Shown here one piece after another: positions 1-7,846 of a DNA stretch of 19,553 nucleotides (its first letter is position 1; each line of letters starts with the position of its first letter). Source of the stretch: CAYUNT01 sp964446285 (lineage in GTDB: Bacteria > Sumerlaeota > Sumerlaeia > SLMS01 > CAYUNT01); contig CAYUNT010000072.1 in NCBI GenBank assembly GCA_964446285.1, positions 1-19,553 of the forward strand. Reading direction: 5' to 3'. The notes under the pieces were generated by a model. The model searched no databases. It was not told the origin of the DNA and saw only the letters and a program-made list of their open reading frames with translations. The position numbers and the translations under genes are program-made.

Positions 1-181
1 CCCATTCACCAACACCCCTCCAGGGGGGACACCATGTACCTGTGTATTACCTAATGGCGAAGAAAACCCGCTTGTAAAACGGCCCGCCAGCGCCTTCAAT
101 CGTGTTGATAAAACATAGGACGGTCCACGCGCTTTGGCGCGCGGCCCCGCACGCTGTGCAAATTTATCAGAAGGCAGTTCC

Positions 182-1789
182 ATGAGCCTCTTCGATTCGG
201 CCCGGCATCCAACTTCCCCGCATCCGTTTCGCAACGAACCTGCGCGCGATTTCTCCGCCCCCGCCGCGCGAGAGCGCATGATCCAAGCCCTCGCGCAGGC
301 GCGCGCCTCGTTCCCGGTGGCGATTCCGCTCGTTCTCGACGGCCAGCGCATTGTTCCTCCGGCGGAGGGAGGACGCGGCGTAATCGTTTCCACGAATCCC
401 GCCGATACGTCCGAGGCGCTGGGGCGCTGTCCCGCAGCCACCGCGGCCCAGACCACCGAGGCCGTGGTCTCCGCGCGCCGCGCGTTCCCCGCCTGGTCCG
501 CTCTGCCCGCGCGCGACCGCGTGGCGGTTTTGCGCGGGGCGGCGGACTGGATGCGCGAACGGCGCGATCTGCTCAACGCCATGATGGTCCTCGAAGCCGG
601 CAAGTCGTGGAAGGAAGCCGATGCGGACGTGACCGAGGCCATTGATTTCCTCGACTACTACGCCTTCGAGGCGCTGCGGCTCGAGCAGCCCGTTCTGCTC
701 CAGCCCGATCTGCCGGGCGAGGCCAACGCCTACGGCTACGATGCCGCGGGCGTGGCGGCCGTGATCTCGCCCTGGAATTTCCCGCTGGCCATTCCCGCGG
801 GCATGGTGGCGGCGGCGCTCGTGGCGGGCAACACGGTCTGCTTCAAGCCCTCGCAGCAGACGCCGCTGATGGGCTGGATGCTCGCGCGCTCGCTTTATGA
901 ATCCGGCTGCCCGCCCCAGGCGTTGCAATTCCTCCCGGGGCGCGGGTCCGAGGTGGGCACAACTCTTATCCAGCATCCCGAAGTGGATATCATCGCATTC
1001 ACCGGATCGCGCGACGTGGGCTTTTTCCTCCTGCGCGAGGCGGCCCAGATGCGCCCGGGACAGCGAATGATTAAAAAGGTAGTTTGCGAACTCGGAGGAA
1101 AAAACGCAATCATTGTGGACCCCACCGCCGACATGGAAACCGCCGTGCCTGCCATCTTGCACAGCGCGTTTGGCTATGGCGGACAGAAGTGCTCGGCTTG
1201 TTCGCGCCTGATTGTGATCGGCGCGATTCATGATTCGCTTCTGGAGCGCCTCCGCGCCGCCGCCGCCGCGAACCTGCGCGTTGAGCCGCCGGAAAACCCG
1301 GACACGGTCATGGGGCCGGTGATCGACGCCGCCGCGAAAAAGAAAATTGAATCCTATATCGAGGGCGGAAAAAAAACGGCGCGGGTCGTCTTCGCGGGTG
1401 CGCTGGGCGATTGGGCGGAGAAAGGCACTTACGTTGCGCCGCATATTTTCGCGGACGTAAAGCCGGAGGATCCACTGGCCACCGAAGAGATTTTTGGCCC
1501 GGTGCTGAGCGTCTTGCGCGTGAAGGACCTCGACGAGGCAATCGCCTTGGCGAATGCAACACCCTATGCGCTGACGGGGGGAATTCTTTCGCGCGATGAG
1601 GCCGCGATCGACCGCGCCGCCCGCGAAGTGCGCGTTGGCAATTTCTACATCAACCGCGGCATCACGGGCGCGAAGGTCTATCGCCAGCCCTTTGGCGGAT
1701 TCGGCCACTCGGGCGTTGGGTCCAAGGCCGGCGGGCCGGACTATCTCAAACAATTCCTGCTTCCGCGTTCGTGGTCGCGGAATCTGTGA
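182..1789 (+). CDS. pruA: L-glutamate gamma-semialdehyde dehydrogenase (1-pyrroline-5-carboxylate dehydrogenase)
   Basis: Aldehyde dehydrogenase of 535 residues that would oxidise glutamate 5-semialdehyde to glutamate with NAD+, the second step of proline and arginine/ornithine catabolism, in the cytoplasm. The N-terminal stretch around residues 16-54 (PFRNEP..DFS, then PLVLDG) is typical of the P5C dehydrogenase branch rather than generic aldehyde dehydrogenases. The dinucleotide-binding region has SPWNFPLAIPAG from residue 196 and FTGS at 273-276. The catalytic Glu is E303 in CELGGKN and the catalytic Cys is C337 in GGQKCSA. Length fits the stand-alone (about 515-540) enzyme, with no fused proline dehydrogenase domain. 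The frame is open back to a TTG at 134, but ATG 182 is preceded by AGAAGG-like sequence and starts where family members start. No prodh (putA/fadM-like) gene lies beside it here. Confidence 0.93.
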   Translation: MSLFDSARHPTSPHPFRNEPARDFSAPAARERMIQALAQARASFPVAIPLVLDGQRIVPPAEGGRGVIVSTNPADTSEALGRCPAATAAQTTEAVVSARRAFPAWSALPARDRVAVLRGAADWMRERRDLLNAMMVLEAGKSWKEADADVTEAIDFLDYYAFEALRLEQPVLLQPDLPGEANAYGYDAAGVAAVISPWNFPLAIPAGMVAAALVAGNTVCFKPSQQTPLMGWMLARSLYESGCPPQALQFLPGRGSEVGTTLIQHPEVDIIAFTGSRDVGFFLLREAAQMRPGQRMIKKVVCELGGKNAIIVDPTADMETAVPAILHSAFGYGGQKCSACSRLIVIGAIHDSLLERLRAAAAANLRVEPPENPDTVMGPVIDAAAKKKIESYIEGGKKTARVVFAGALGDWAEKGTYVAPHIFADVKPEDPLATEEIFGPVLSVLRVKDLDEAIALANATPYALTGGILSRDEAAIDRAAREVRVGNFYINRGITGAKVYRQPFGGFGHSGVGSKAGGPDYLKQFLLPRSWSRNL

Positions 1790-2147
1790 CGGATCGCCCG
1801 CCGCGGCCAAAAACGCAAAATCCTAAACCACCAATTGGGGATTTGAATCTTAATGGAAATTTATTTTGTTATGGAAGGCCATTTGGGGTTGGGTTGTCCG
1901 GATTCCCCCGATTCGAGCAATTAGGGGTATCCCCTCTGACAACCGTTCATCCCATAAACTGATAGAAAAAAAACAGATCATCCCCTTTCATATCAAGCGG
2001 TATTTTTAGTGGAGCGATTTTTTTCAAATATACAAGGACGCCACGCCGGTTTTTCCCAGCCCGCCGGGCGCGGTTCATCTCCTGGTATTCGCTTGCCGTT
2101 TCCTCAGATGTAATGGGGATTGATAACCGGGGCGATAAAATCAGATA
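1790..2147. other. intergenic stretch without a recognisable gene
   Basis: About 360 nt, clearly richer in A/T than the flanking genes, especially 1830-2035, between pruA and a small minus-strand gene. Only short open frames without family features or convincing ribosome binding sites occur. No clear intrinsic terminator, tRNA or repeat was seen. Confidence 0.5.
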
Positions 2148-2348
2148 TCAAGCGTTGCGATGTCGAAGGCGCTCCTGCAAGTCAACCGCGCGCGCGCATT
2201 GCTTGCTCCAGTCGAGCCTGTAAAGCGGACAACGAGGGTCTTGCAGGTAGAACTTTTTTTCCGGATGCGAACAAAGACAATGGGGCGCTCCAAGGCCATC
2301 CGGGTGCCAGTGGAGACAGTCGCTGAGGGCACATTTAGTTTTTACCAC
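2148..2348 (-). CDS. small Cys/His-rich protein, probable metal-binding domain, function unknown
   Basis: A 66-residue protein I do not recognise by name. It starts at GTG 2348 and is preceded by AGGAG (2361-2357) at an 8-nt spacing. The Cys and His residues are arranged like a small zinc-binding fold: C6 and C11 (C-x4-C) with H13 and H15, then C24-x-C26-x-H28-P, and C40 in CPLYRLDW. The C-terminal 18 residues are charged and lack Cys. An upstream TTG (2390) would add 14 residues with no better start signal. Overlapping frames on the plus strand (for example 2160-2393) show no such pattern. It stands alone, divergent from radA. The reading rests on the start signal and the Cys pattern; zinc binding is inferred. 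Confidence 0.6.
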   Translation of the reverse strand: MVKTKCALSDCLHWHPDGLGAPHCLCSHPEKKFYLQDPRCPLYRLDWSKQCARAVDLQERLRHRNA

Positions 2349-2528
2349 GAGAGTGACTCCTGCTTGGCTGCGGCGGCGGAAAAGGGACAATGAATACGAT
2401 GGGATCAGGGCCGCCCCAACCGTTTTCGACTAAAAACATGGAACACGTTTAAGGCATTGTCACGCAAAAAGTCGGGAATAGCCTGAGAAAATGGTGAAAA
2501 TTCTCAAGAGGAGGCTCGCGCGGTTTCC

Positions 2529-4007
2529 ATGAGTGCGGCAAAAACGATTTACCGGTGCCAGGAGTGCGGGGCGGCCTCGCCCCGATGGGCGGGAAAGTGT
2601 CCGGGATGCGGACAGTGGAACACTCTCGTCGAAGAACGCGCCCCGGCCAAAGAGGAAGGGCGGCGTCCGGGCGGCGGCGCAGGAGCCGGACGCGGGGGAA
2701 AGGGCGCGGCTGGCGGAGCGGGCGGCGCGGGCGCGGATGGCAAGCGGCGCGCGGCGGCCCTCACCGAGGCGCGCGCCCTCATCCGGCCCATCACCGAGAT
2801 CGACGCCACGCGCCACCCGCGTCTCCACACCGGCATCAAGGAATTCGACCGGCTCCTCGGGGGCGGCATCGTTCCGGGGAGCGTGTGCCTCGTCGGCGGC
2901 GAACCGGGCATCGGCAAATCGACGCTCCTCTTGCAGGCGGCGCACCGGCTGGCGGCGGCGGGCGCGGGGCGCGTGCTCTACGTATCGGGCGAGGAATCCG
3001 CTGAACAAGTCCGCCTGCGGGCCGACCGCCTTGGATGCCTGGATGCGAATCTGCTCATCCTGCCCGAAACCGACGCGGAGGTGATCGAGGGCGCGCTCGG
3101 CGAAGAGGGGCTGTGCATGGCCGTCGTCGATAGCGTGCAGACGCTCTACGACCCGCAGTTCGAGTCTGCGCCGGGGAGCGTGGCGCAGTTGCGCGAATGC
3201 GCCGCGCGCCTGTTTTACCGCGCCAAAGCCCTGCGCCTGCCGCTGTTTTTGATCGGACACGTCACGAAGGCGGGGACCGTGGCGGGTCCGAGGCTGCTCG
3301 AACATATCGTGGATGCGGTGCTGTATTTCGAGGGCGAGCGGTCGTATAACTTCCGCCTGTTGCGCGCCGTGAAGAACCGCTACGGCTCGACGGACGAATT
3401 GGGCGTGTTCACGATGACAAACGAAGGACTGGCCGAGGTGGAGAACCCCTCCGAGGTGTTTTTGCGCGAACGCCCGGCGCACGCGCCCGGGTCTGTGATT
3501 GCGGCGACGATGGAAGGCACGCGCCCGCTGCTCGTCGAGGTGCAGGCGCTCACCAGCCCCAATGGCGGGTTTGGCGCGCCGAGGCGAGTGGCGAACGGAC
3601 TCGATCCGCGGCGATTGGCGCTTCTGCTGGCCGTCCTGGAGAAACGCGCCGGAATGCGACTGGGCGATCAGGACGTATTCGCGAGTTTGGCCGGCGGATT
3701 GCGCGTCGAAGAACCGGCCGTCGATTTGGCGATCGTGTGCGCCGTGGCGTCGAGTTTGCGAACCGTGTCCGTGCCAGAAGATATGGTGATTGTGGGAGAA
3801 GTGGGCTTATCGGGCGAGATCCGAACCGTCTCGCACCTGGAACGCCGCCTGAGCGAGGCGCGACGATTGGGCTTCAGGCAGGCTCTCGTTTCCGACCGCA
3901 CCCGCCTCCCGCGCGGAATGTCCGAACGCTCCTCCGCCCCCGACTCCATCACCATTCTGCGAGCGGATACCATCAACAAAGCGCTGGATTTGCTGATGCT
4001 TGGGTAA
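2529..4007 (+). CDS. radA: DNA repair protein RadA/Sms
   Basis: RadA (Sms), the RecA-like ATPase that promotes branch migration and processing of recombination intermediates. 492 residues. An N-terminal zinc finger has C10-x2-C13 and C24-x2-C27 in the usual CxxCG...CPGCGxWN form. The ATPase core has Walker A GEPGIGKST ending near residue 132, Walker B VVDS with D201, and the RadA-specific KNRxG motif as KNRYG (282-286). A Lon-protease-like C-terminal domain runs from about residue 330 with PRRVANGLDPRRLALLLAVLE and GEVGLSGEIR. The linker at about 40-75 is an unusual Gly/Ala/Arg-rich insertion, which explains a length greater than the common 450-460. AAGAGGAGG at 2506-2514 is rather far (14 nt) from the ATG, but no closer in-frame start exists. 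It is followed by a repeat-rich gap, so it is probably monocistronic. Confidence 0.97.
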   Translation: MSAAKTIYRCQECGAASPRWAGKCPGCGQWNTLVEERAPAKEEGRRPGGGAGAGRGGKGAAGGAGGAGADGKRRAAALTEARALIRPITEIDATRHPRLHTGIKEFDRLLGGGIVPGSVCLVGGEPGIGKSTLLLQAAHRLAAAGAGRVLYVSGEESAEQVRLRADRLGCLDANLLILPETDAEVIEGALGEEGLCMAVVDSVQTLYDPQFESAPGSVAQLRECAARLFYRAKALRLPLFLIGHVTKAGTVAGPRLLEHIVDAVLYFEGERSYNFRLLRAVKNRYGSTDELGVFTMTNEGLAEVENPSEVFLRERPAHAPGSVIAATMEGTRPLLVEVQALTSPNGGFGAPRRVANGLDPRRLALLLAVLEKRAGMRLGDQDVFASLAGGLRVEEPAVDLAIVCAVASSLRTVSVPEDMVIVGEVGLSGEIRTVSHLERRLSEARRLGFRQALVSDRTRLPRGMSERSSAPDSITILRADTINKALDLLMLG

Positions 4008-4206
4008 CGCCTTTTTCCCCCCGCTTTCTTGCTGGAGCATGAAAACGTCGTGCTTGCGCTGGCGTCCGCGCGCGTCCGCGAACACCCCCGTGGCAGTTTG
4101 CGACCGCTGGCGCTTCCACTGAACTGTCTGGTTAGGATGCACATCATCTGCCGTTTTCAGGTTGATACTGATACAGGTATGTAAGGAAACCCCGCCACTT
4201 CTTTCC

Positions 4207-4317
4207 GGGTTCTGCATTTACGGATGCATTCCAGACGGCTTTTTGCAGAACCCCGAACGCAGTGAGGGGGCACAAGCGGTTCGGATAAGCAACGGCGTCA
4301 AGATGCCCTTGCTTATC
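4207..4317. repeat. multi-hairpin intergenic element, copy 1
   Basis: Three adjoining inverted repeats. GGGTTCTGCA (4207-4216) pairs perfectly with TGCAGAACCC (4244-4253). CCCC (4251-4254) faces GGGG (4266-4269) around an 11-nt loop. GATAAGCAA (4284-4292) pairs perfectly with TTGCTTATC (4309-4317). The middle part, if read in frame, gives the peptide NPERSEG, which I recall seeing in many spurious bacterial ORFs, so a dispersed intergenic element is likely. No terminator-type T-run follows. Confidence 0.6.
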
Positions 4318-4444
4318 GCCTCGCGCCAGAAAAGGCTTGCATTGGAAGCGCATTAATGAAGGCTGGTTTCGTAGGTTTTTCGTGTCGCCAGGAGGATTGG
4401 CAGGGCAGGTTCATAGTCCGCACAAGGGGGTGACTGAACCAGCA

Positions 4445-4477
4445 GAGCAACGGAGTCAATCCGCCATTGTTCGTCGC
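4445..4477. repeat. diverged second copy of the third hairpin of the upstream element
   Basis: Positions 4447-4477 match 4289-4319 at 23 of 31 positions, ungapped. The stem is kept as GAGCAA (4445-4450) against TTGTTC (4467-4472), including an A-T to G-C change on both arms and one G-T pair. It ends about 70 nt before the start of the next gene. Confidence 0.5.
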
Positions 4478-4534
4478 AAGTGCTTCCATGCGCGCGCAAA
4501 GAAAGAGGCGTGTCGCGCGTTATTTTATTACAAC

Positions 4535-4540
4535 AGGAGG
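4535..4540 (+). promoter_or_regulatory. Shine-Dalgarno site that fixes the start at 4550
   Basis: A perfect AGGAGG nine nucleotides before ATG 4550. It decides against the longer in-frame start at 4337, whose extra 71 codons run through the intergenic hairpin region. Confidence 0.85.
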
Positions 4541-4549
4541 ATACAGCCC

Positions 4550-5374
4550 ATGACGGAAGCGGGCGATAAAACGAGCGCCGACCTTCTCCTTCAAAAAGTG
4601 GATACGCTGCAAAAAAAGATGGAGGAGTATGAGTCGGCCACGCGCCAGGGTAAAACAATAACACGGCTTGTGCTGCTGCTTATTGCCATCGCGGCCATTG
4701 GTTCTCTCTGGCGGACCTACAGCGCCATTCGTTCCATTCCGCCCAAGAAATACGAGCAAGAGGCGCTCAAGCAGATGGAAATGATTACGCCCATGCTCGC
4801 GGACCAGGCCCAGCAACTCGTCAAGAACGTCTATCCAACCTACGAAAAATGCTTCAAGGAAGAGTTTGAAAAGCACATGCCCGAGCTGGCCTCGATGTGC
4901 GAAAAAGAAATGAATTCCTTCATCACCAATGTTAAAAAAAGCCTGAATGACAGCCTGACATCAAGCCTGCACCGCGTGGTGGTAAGCAACCTTCAGAGAG
5001 TTGCAAAGGATCAAGCAGGCTCCAAGTCAGTTGAGCACATGAATCACGTGATGGAACGCCTTCAGGATATCTATTACAGTGTCGGGCAGGAAACGGCCAC
5101 CGAAGCCCTGAGCGAGCCAATGGGCGCGCTTGCGGACCTGCAGGCCACGCTCGAAACCTTCCAAACACCTCCGCACCTGACCGCTATGTCGGATGAGGCT
5201 CTGGCCAGCCACACCCAGGACATCTTGCTCGAGTTTATCGGAACCCGGCTCAATCTCATGAGCGAGTTGGATTTCCCTGGCCCGAACGCTGTTCCGCCAC
5301 GGCCCCCATCCGCCAAGGATCAAGCGCCTAAAGAGCCTGTGAAAGAGCAGCCGAAGGAGGTGAAGAAGCCATGA
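4550..5374 (+). CDS. single-pass membrane protein with helical domain, function unknown
   Basis: A 274-residue protein of no recognised family. The N-terminal 33 residues are charged and heptad-like (DLLLQKVDTLQKKMEEYE), suggesting a short cytoplasmic coiled coil. One hydrophobic segment at about 39-54 is preceded by basic residues (RQGKTITR), so the N-terminus is probably inside. The rest (about 65-240) is predominantly helical and amphipathic, with two Cys (C101, C117), and probably faces the periplasm or cell exterior. The last 30 residues are Pro/Lys-rich and disordered. The stop overlaps the next ATG (ATGA), and the tail's codons supply that gene's ribosome binding site, so the two proteins are translationally coupled. 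Order of parts, and a few motifs (T-x-TR-x-V before the membrane helix), resemble the next protein, suggesting an old duplication. Confidence 0.85.
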   Translation: MTEAGDKTSADLLLQKVDTLQKKMEEYESATRQGKTITRLVLLLIAIAAIGSLWRTYSAIRSIPPKKYEQEALKQMEMITPMLADQAQQLVKNVYPTYEKCFKEEFEKHMPELASMCEKEMNSFITNVKKSLNDSLTSSLHRVVVSNLQRVAKDQAGSKSVEHMNHVMERLQDIYYSVGQETATEALSEPMGALADLQATLETFQTPPHLTAMSDEALASHTQDILLEFIGTRLNLMSELDFPGPNAVPPRPPSAKDQAPKEPVKEQPKEVKKP

Positions 5375-6057
5375 GTGACTACGCACAAGTTGCCAATCGC
5401 ATTGACGAACTGGAAAAGAAGATCAATGAAACCATCAGCCACCGCCGGACAATGACCCGCGTTGTGTTGATTGGGGGCATCCTCTTTGCCCTGTTTATAG
5501 CTGGTTATCTCAGCTTCTTCCACTCCCTGGTTCTGGACGTGCTTGAACCGAAAAACCTGATGTCGCTGCTGGGCGGCGAAGCTCGAGACATGCTCCCCAG
5601 AGCCAAACTCGAGTTCCAAAACAACCTCAAGGCCATGGCGCCGCGTCTGGCCAAGGAAGCCCGGCTGCTCGCCATGCAGCGCATTCCGGAAGTCCGGGTT
5701 TTGCTCGAAAAGGAGTTCATCAACTCCGCCAATCAGTATATCGGGCAGTTGGAAAACGAAGTGGATTCCATTGTCCGCCAGGGAATTGACAAGCACCGCG
5801 ATCAATACGCAAAATTCATCGCTGCTCCCGATGACCCCAAGGCGGAAGAGGAATTCCGCGATGCCATCCGCGCCATCCTCGATGGCTATCTGAACGATCC
5901 GCTCCTCAAGTCCGATTTGGAATCCTACACGAAGGTCCTCAACGGGCTTCGGGACAAACTGATTCACCTGCGCGACAGCAAAGAACTGACCGAGCAGGAG
6001 CGCATCGAATTGGATTTGATCCTAAGCGTGCGCGAGCTGGCTCGCCGTAAAATTTAG
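5371..6057 (+). CDS. single-pass membrane protein, probable partner/paralogue of the preceding protein
   Basis: A 228-residue protein of no recognised family. A short N-terminal coiled-coil-like stretch (IDELEKKINETISHRRTMTR, about 11-30) leads into one membrane helix at about 31-50. A long helical domain follows, rich in Glu, Lys, Arg and Leu (about 60-220). It has no Cys and no catalytic motif that I can see. AAGGAGG at 5354-5360 sits 10 nt before the ATG. The start overlaps the stop of the preceding gene by 4 nt. Both proteins share a basic T-x-TR-x-V run just before the membrane helix and a similar helix-rich layout. This suggests a hetero-oligomeric membrane complex encoded by duplicated genes; the function is unknown. 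Confidence 0.85.
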   Translation: MSDYAQVANRIDELEKKINETISHRRTMTRVVLIGGILFALFIAGYLSFFHSLVLDVLEPKNLMSLLGGEARDMLPRAKLEFQNNLKAMAPRLAKEARLLAMQRIPEVRVLLEKEFINSANQYIGQLENEVDSIVRQGIDKHRDQYAKFIAAPDDPKAEEEFRDAIRAILDGYLNDPLLKSDLESYTKVLNGLRDKLIHLRDSKELTEQERIELDLILSVRELARRKI

Positions 6058-6086
6058 ACTGGGACTTTATTGGTCCTGTATTTCCT

Positions 6087-6102
6087 CGGAATTTCTATTC
6101 CG
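6087..6102. terminator. possible small bidirectional terminator between convergent genes
   Basis: CGGAAT (6087-6092) pairs perfectly with ATTCCG (6097-6102) around a 4-nt loop, between the end of the membrane pair and the end of ricT. It overlaps the ricT stop codon and lacks a strong T-run, so it is weak. Confidence 0.3.
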
Positions 6103-7477
6103 GGGATTTTCCGGGGCCGGAAGGTTCGCTTCTTCGCCGAAAGCGCCGATTGCGCGGCTTTGGCGATGGAGTGGGGCGATCCGGCCCCTCTTCATTTAAA
6201 TCGTCATTGCTGCTGGCACTTTCTTCGGCGGAGGGCGAGTTCCTTTCCGGACCGCGCCGGGCCGGTTCGCGGGGTCCCCGCGCCGGATTCTCTCGGGAAT
6301 CGTCTTCGGGCCAGTCATTTTCGGAAAAATCGCTCTCGCATGGTTCTTGACCGGCTTCGTTTGCGCCCTCCGCTCTGCTGGCGCTTGCGGGCCGGTTTGC
6401 GACATTCATGCCATTGGCGCCCCGGCCTTCGCGATCGCGATCTCTATCGCCCCGGCCTCCGAATTGCCGGTTTTTTTCGCCCCTTTGGCGCGGACACGAA
6501 GGGCATCCCTTTCCGTTCCCCAATCCATTGCCATTTTCCGCCGCTTCTTCATCAGCATCACAAGCGCCATTTTCTTCATCGTAGCCGCCAGGCGCGTGCC
6601 CGGCCCCCTCGCGTCCGTTGCGGCCCATCCCGCGCCCTCCGCCTCCCCCCATGCTTTTCATTTGCTCGGGCAGCGAATAATTCTGAATGGCGGAAAAAGG
6701 AACCGGCGAGATCTTTCCGTTTTCGTCGCTAACTAGATATACGCGGCGGACCAGATTTCGATCTACGACGACGCCCCGTCCGGCGCTGTGGGTGACTGTG
6801 GCTCCGCGCGGCAGCGAATCGCGCGAGAGTTCGCGATAGGCCTCCAACTCATAGGCCAGGCAGCACAACAGGCGCCCGCACTGCCCCGTCAATTTGCCCG
6901 GTGGAAGATCAATGTCCTGATCCTTTGCCATCCTCAGCGAAACCGGCTTGAAATCTTGCAGCCAGGCCGTGCAGCAGGTGCGCAGGCCGCAAATCCCGCA
7001 ACCATCCTGCATCCGGGCCTCTTCACGCGCGCCAATCTGCCACAATTCGATCCGGCACCGAAGCGCCGCCGCCAGGTCGCGCACCAACTGGCGGAAATCC
7101 ACGCGTTTGTCGCTCGTGAAGTTAAATGTGATTTTGTTGCTCTTCGCCGTGTAGTGGACGCTCGAAATCTTCATCGGAAGATTTTGCTGGACCACCTTTT
7201 CCTTGCAAATGACCGTGGCCCGGCGCTCGAAGGCTTTTTCTTCCCACCAGCGCTGGATTTCGTTTTCCGTGGCGCGGCGGATCAATGCGGGCAATTCGCG
7301 CTCGGGCGGGAGTTGCTCGGATGCCCATGTTTCCAGGGCCGAGACGAACCCCACATCTTCCTCGCCCTCGCGCAGCGCGATGCAAAAGTCCTGCACGTTC
7401 AGATCCGCAACCGGACCTGGCAAATAGCAGATGGGAAAATCGGCGGGCGCAAACTTGAGCGCGACAATCTGCGGCAT
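6095..7477 (-). CDS. ricT: RicT/YaaT-family protein (PSP1 domain) with long disordered tail
   Basis: Cytoplasmic PSP1-domain protein. In Bacillus subtilis RicT (YaaT) works with RicA and RicF in an Fe-S-containing complex that stimulates RNase Y-dependent mRNA maturation. The conserved core fills residues 1-275. It includes FTSDKRVDFRQLVRDLA (about 121-136), the cysteine cluster C160-G-I-C163 with C168 and C169, then DFKPVSLRMAKDQ (175-187), and a second cluster C200-G-R-L-L-C205-C206. These match the family's Fe-S-linked cysteines. Residues 277-460 are a Gly/Arg/Asp/Glu/Asn/Pro-rich, presumably disordered tail missing from typical proteins of about 275 residues. The ATG at 7477 has only a weak GAGA upstream. 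RicA and RicF partners are not in the window. It is convergent with the membrane pair. Confidence 0.92.
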   Translation of the reverse strand: MPQIVALKFAPADFPICYLPGPVADLNVQDFCIALREGEEDVGFVSALETWASEQLPPERELPALIRRATENEIQRWWEEKAFERRATVICKEKVVQQNLPMKISSVHYTAKSNKITFNFTSDKRVDFRQLVRDLAAALRCRIELWQIGAREEARMQDGCGICGLRTCCTAWLQDFKPVSLRMAKDQDIDLPPGKLTGQCGRLLCCLAYELEAYRELSRDSLPRGATVTHSAGRGVVVDRNLVRRVYLVSDENGKISPVPFSAIQNYSLPEQMKSMGGGGGRGMGRNGREGAGHAPGGYDEENGACDADEEAAENGNGLGNGKGCPSCPRQRGEKNRQFGGRGDRDRDREGRGANGMNVANRPASASRAEGANEAGQEPCESDFSENDWPEDDSRENPARGPREPARRGPERNSPSAEESASSNDDLNEEGPDRPTPSPKPRNRRFRRRSEPSGPGKSPE

Positions 7478-7683
7478 AGATTCTCAACGTCCGCCGGACT
7501 CGGCGGGCAGCGGCGCAACGCCGCGTGAACTCGATACCTATTGCCTATTCGGCGAATGGACAATCCAGGAAAGGAACGCTGGAAAAACCGCCCCGCGGCA
7601 TCTTGCTTCCGCACGGCGCTCAAAGCATTCCACTCAGCGCATGGGAAAAGGTCAACCGCAATGCTTCTGGCGCGCCGCTGATG

Positions 7684-7707
7684 GGCAGGAACTGTTCAAA
7701 GTGACAC
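7684..7707 (+). repeat. partial copy of the dispersed ~55-nt repeat
   Basis: GGCAGGAACTGTTCAAAG (7684-7701) is the exact reverse complement of 7853-7870. The continuing GTGACAC also matches the end of the copy at 9286-9340. It is a truncated third copy, in the same orientation as the 9286 copy. Confidence 0.65.
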
Positions 7708-7723
7708 GCAGAGAAAAGTCAAT

Positions 7724-7823
7724 CTTGAGTAAGACGCTCAAGTCACCGGGGAACTCGGACGAGACGTCCGAGCCACCGGTCATGCGAATTGCCGGCGCCG
7801 GTGGCTTGGGCGTCCCGCCCAAG
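7724..7823. repeat. cluster of three 19-nt hairpin modules
   Basis: Hairpins at 7724-7742 (CTTGAGTAAGACGCTCAAG), 7754-7772 (CTCGGACGAGACGTCCGAG) and 7805-7823 (CTTGGGCGTCCCGCCCAAG). The first two are exactly 30 nt apart and each is followed by a YCACCGG spacer. The third is preceded by CCGGTGG, so it lies in the opposite orientation. The last two have 8-bp stems and 3-nt loops; the first is less perfect. The same 30-nt module occurs twice at 13848-13896. This looks like a dispersed palindromic element. Confidence 0.7.
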
Positions 7824-7846
7824 ATTTTTCGCGTCCACAACCGCCC

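Larger units (their letters stand above)
4008..4549. other. radA-membrane-pair intergenic region with structured elements
   Basis: 540 nt without a convincing gene. Open frames here (for example 4162-4356, and an upstream extension of the next gene to 4337) run through hairpins and have no family features. The stretch from 4207 to 4477 holds a cluster of hairpins that is listed separately. Confidence 0.55.

Noticed and set aside
134..181. Upstream TTG extension of pruA
   Set aside because: The extra 16 residues are not family-like and ATG 182 has the better start context.
167..1810. 547-codon minus-strand open frame opposite pruA
   Set aside because: It mirrors a clearly identified aldehyde dehydrogenase; Arg/His/Gly-rich composition is typical of antisense frames in GC-rich DNA.
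2460..3482. 340-codon minus-strand frame opposite radA
   Set aside because: Shadow of radA with no domain features.
4162..4356. Small plus-strand frame containing NPERSEG
   Set aside because: It runs through palindromic intergenic DNA; the peptide follows from a repeat sequence and no ribosome binding site is evident.
6788..7528. 246-codon plus-strand frame opposite ricT
   Set aside because: Shadow of a well-supported PSP1-domain gene.
7724..7823. CRISPR-like 30-nt periodicity
   Set aside because: The units are palindromic modules of differing sequence with short similar spacers, one is inverted, and no cas genes are present.
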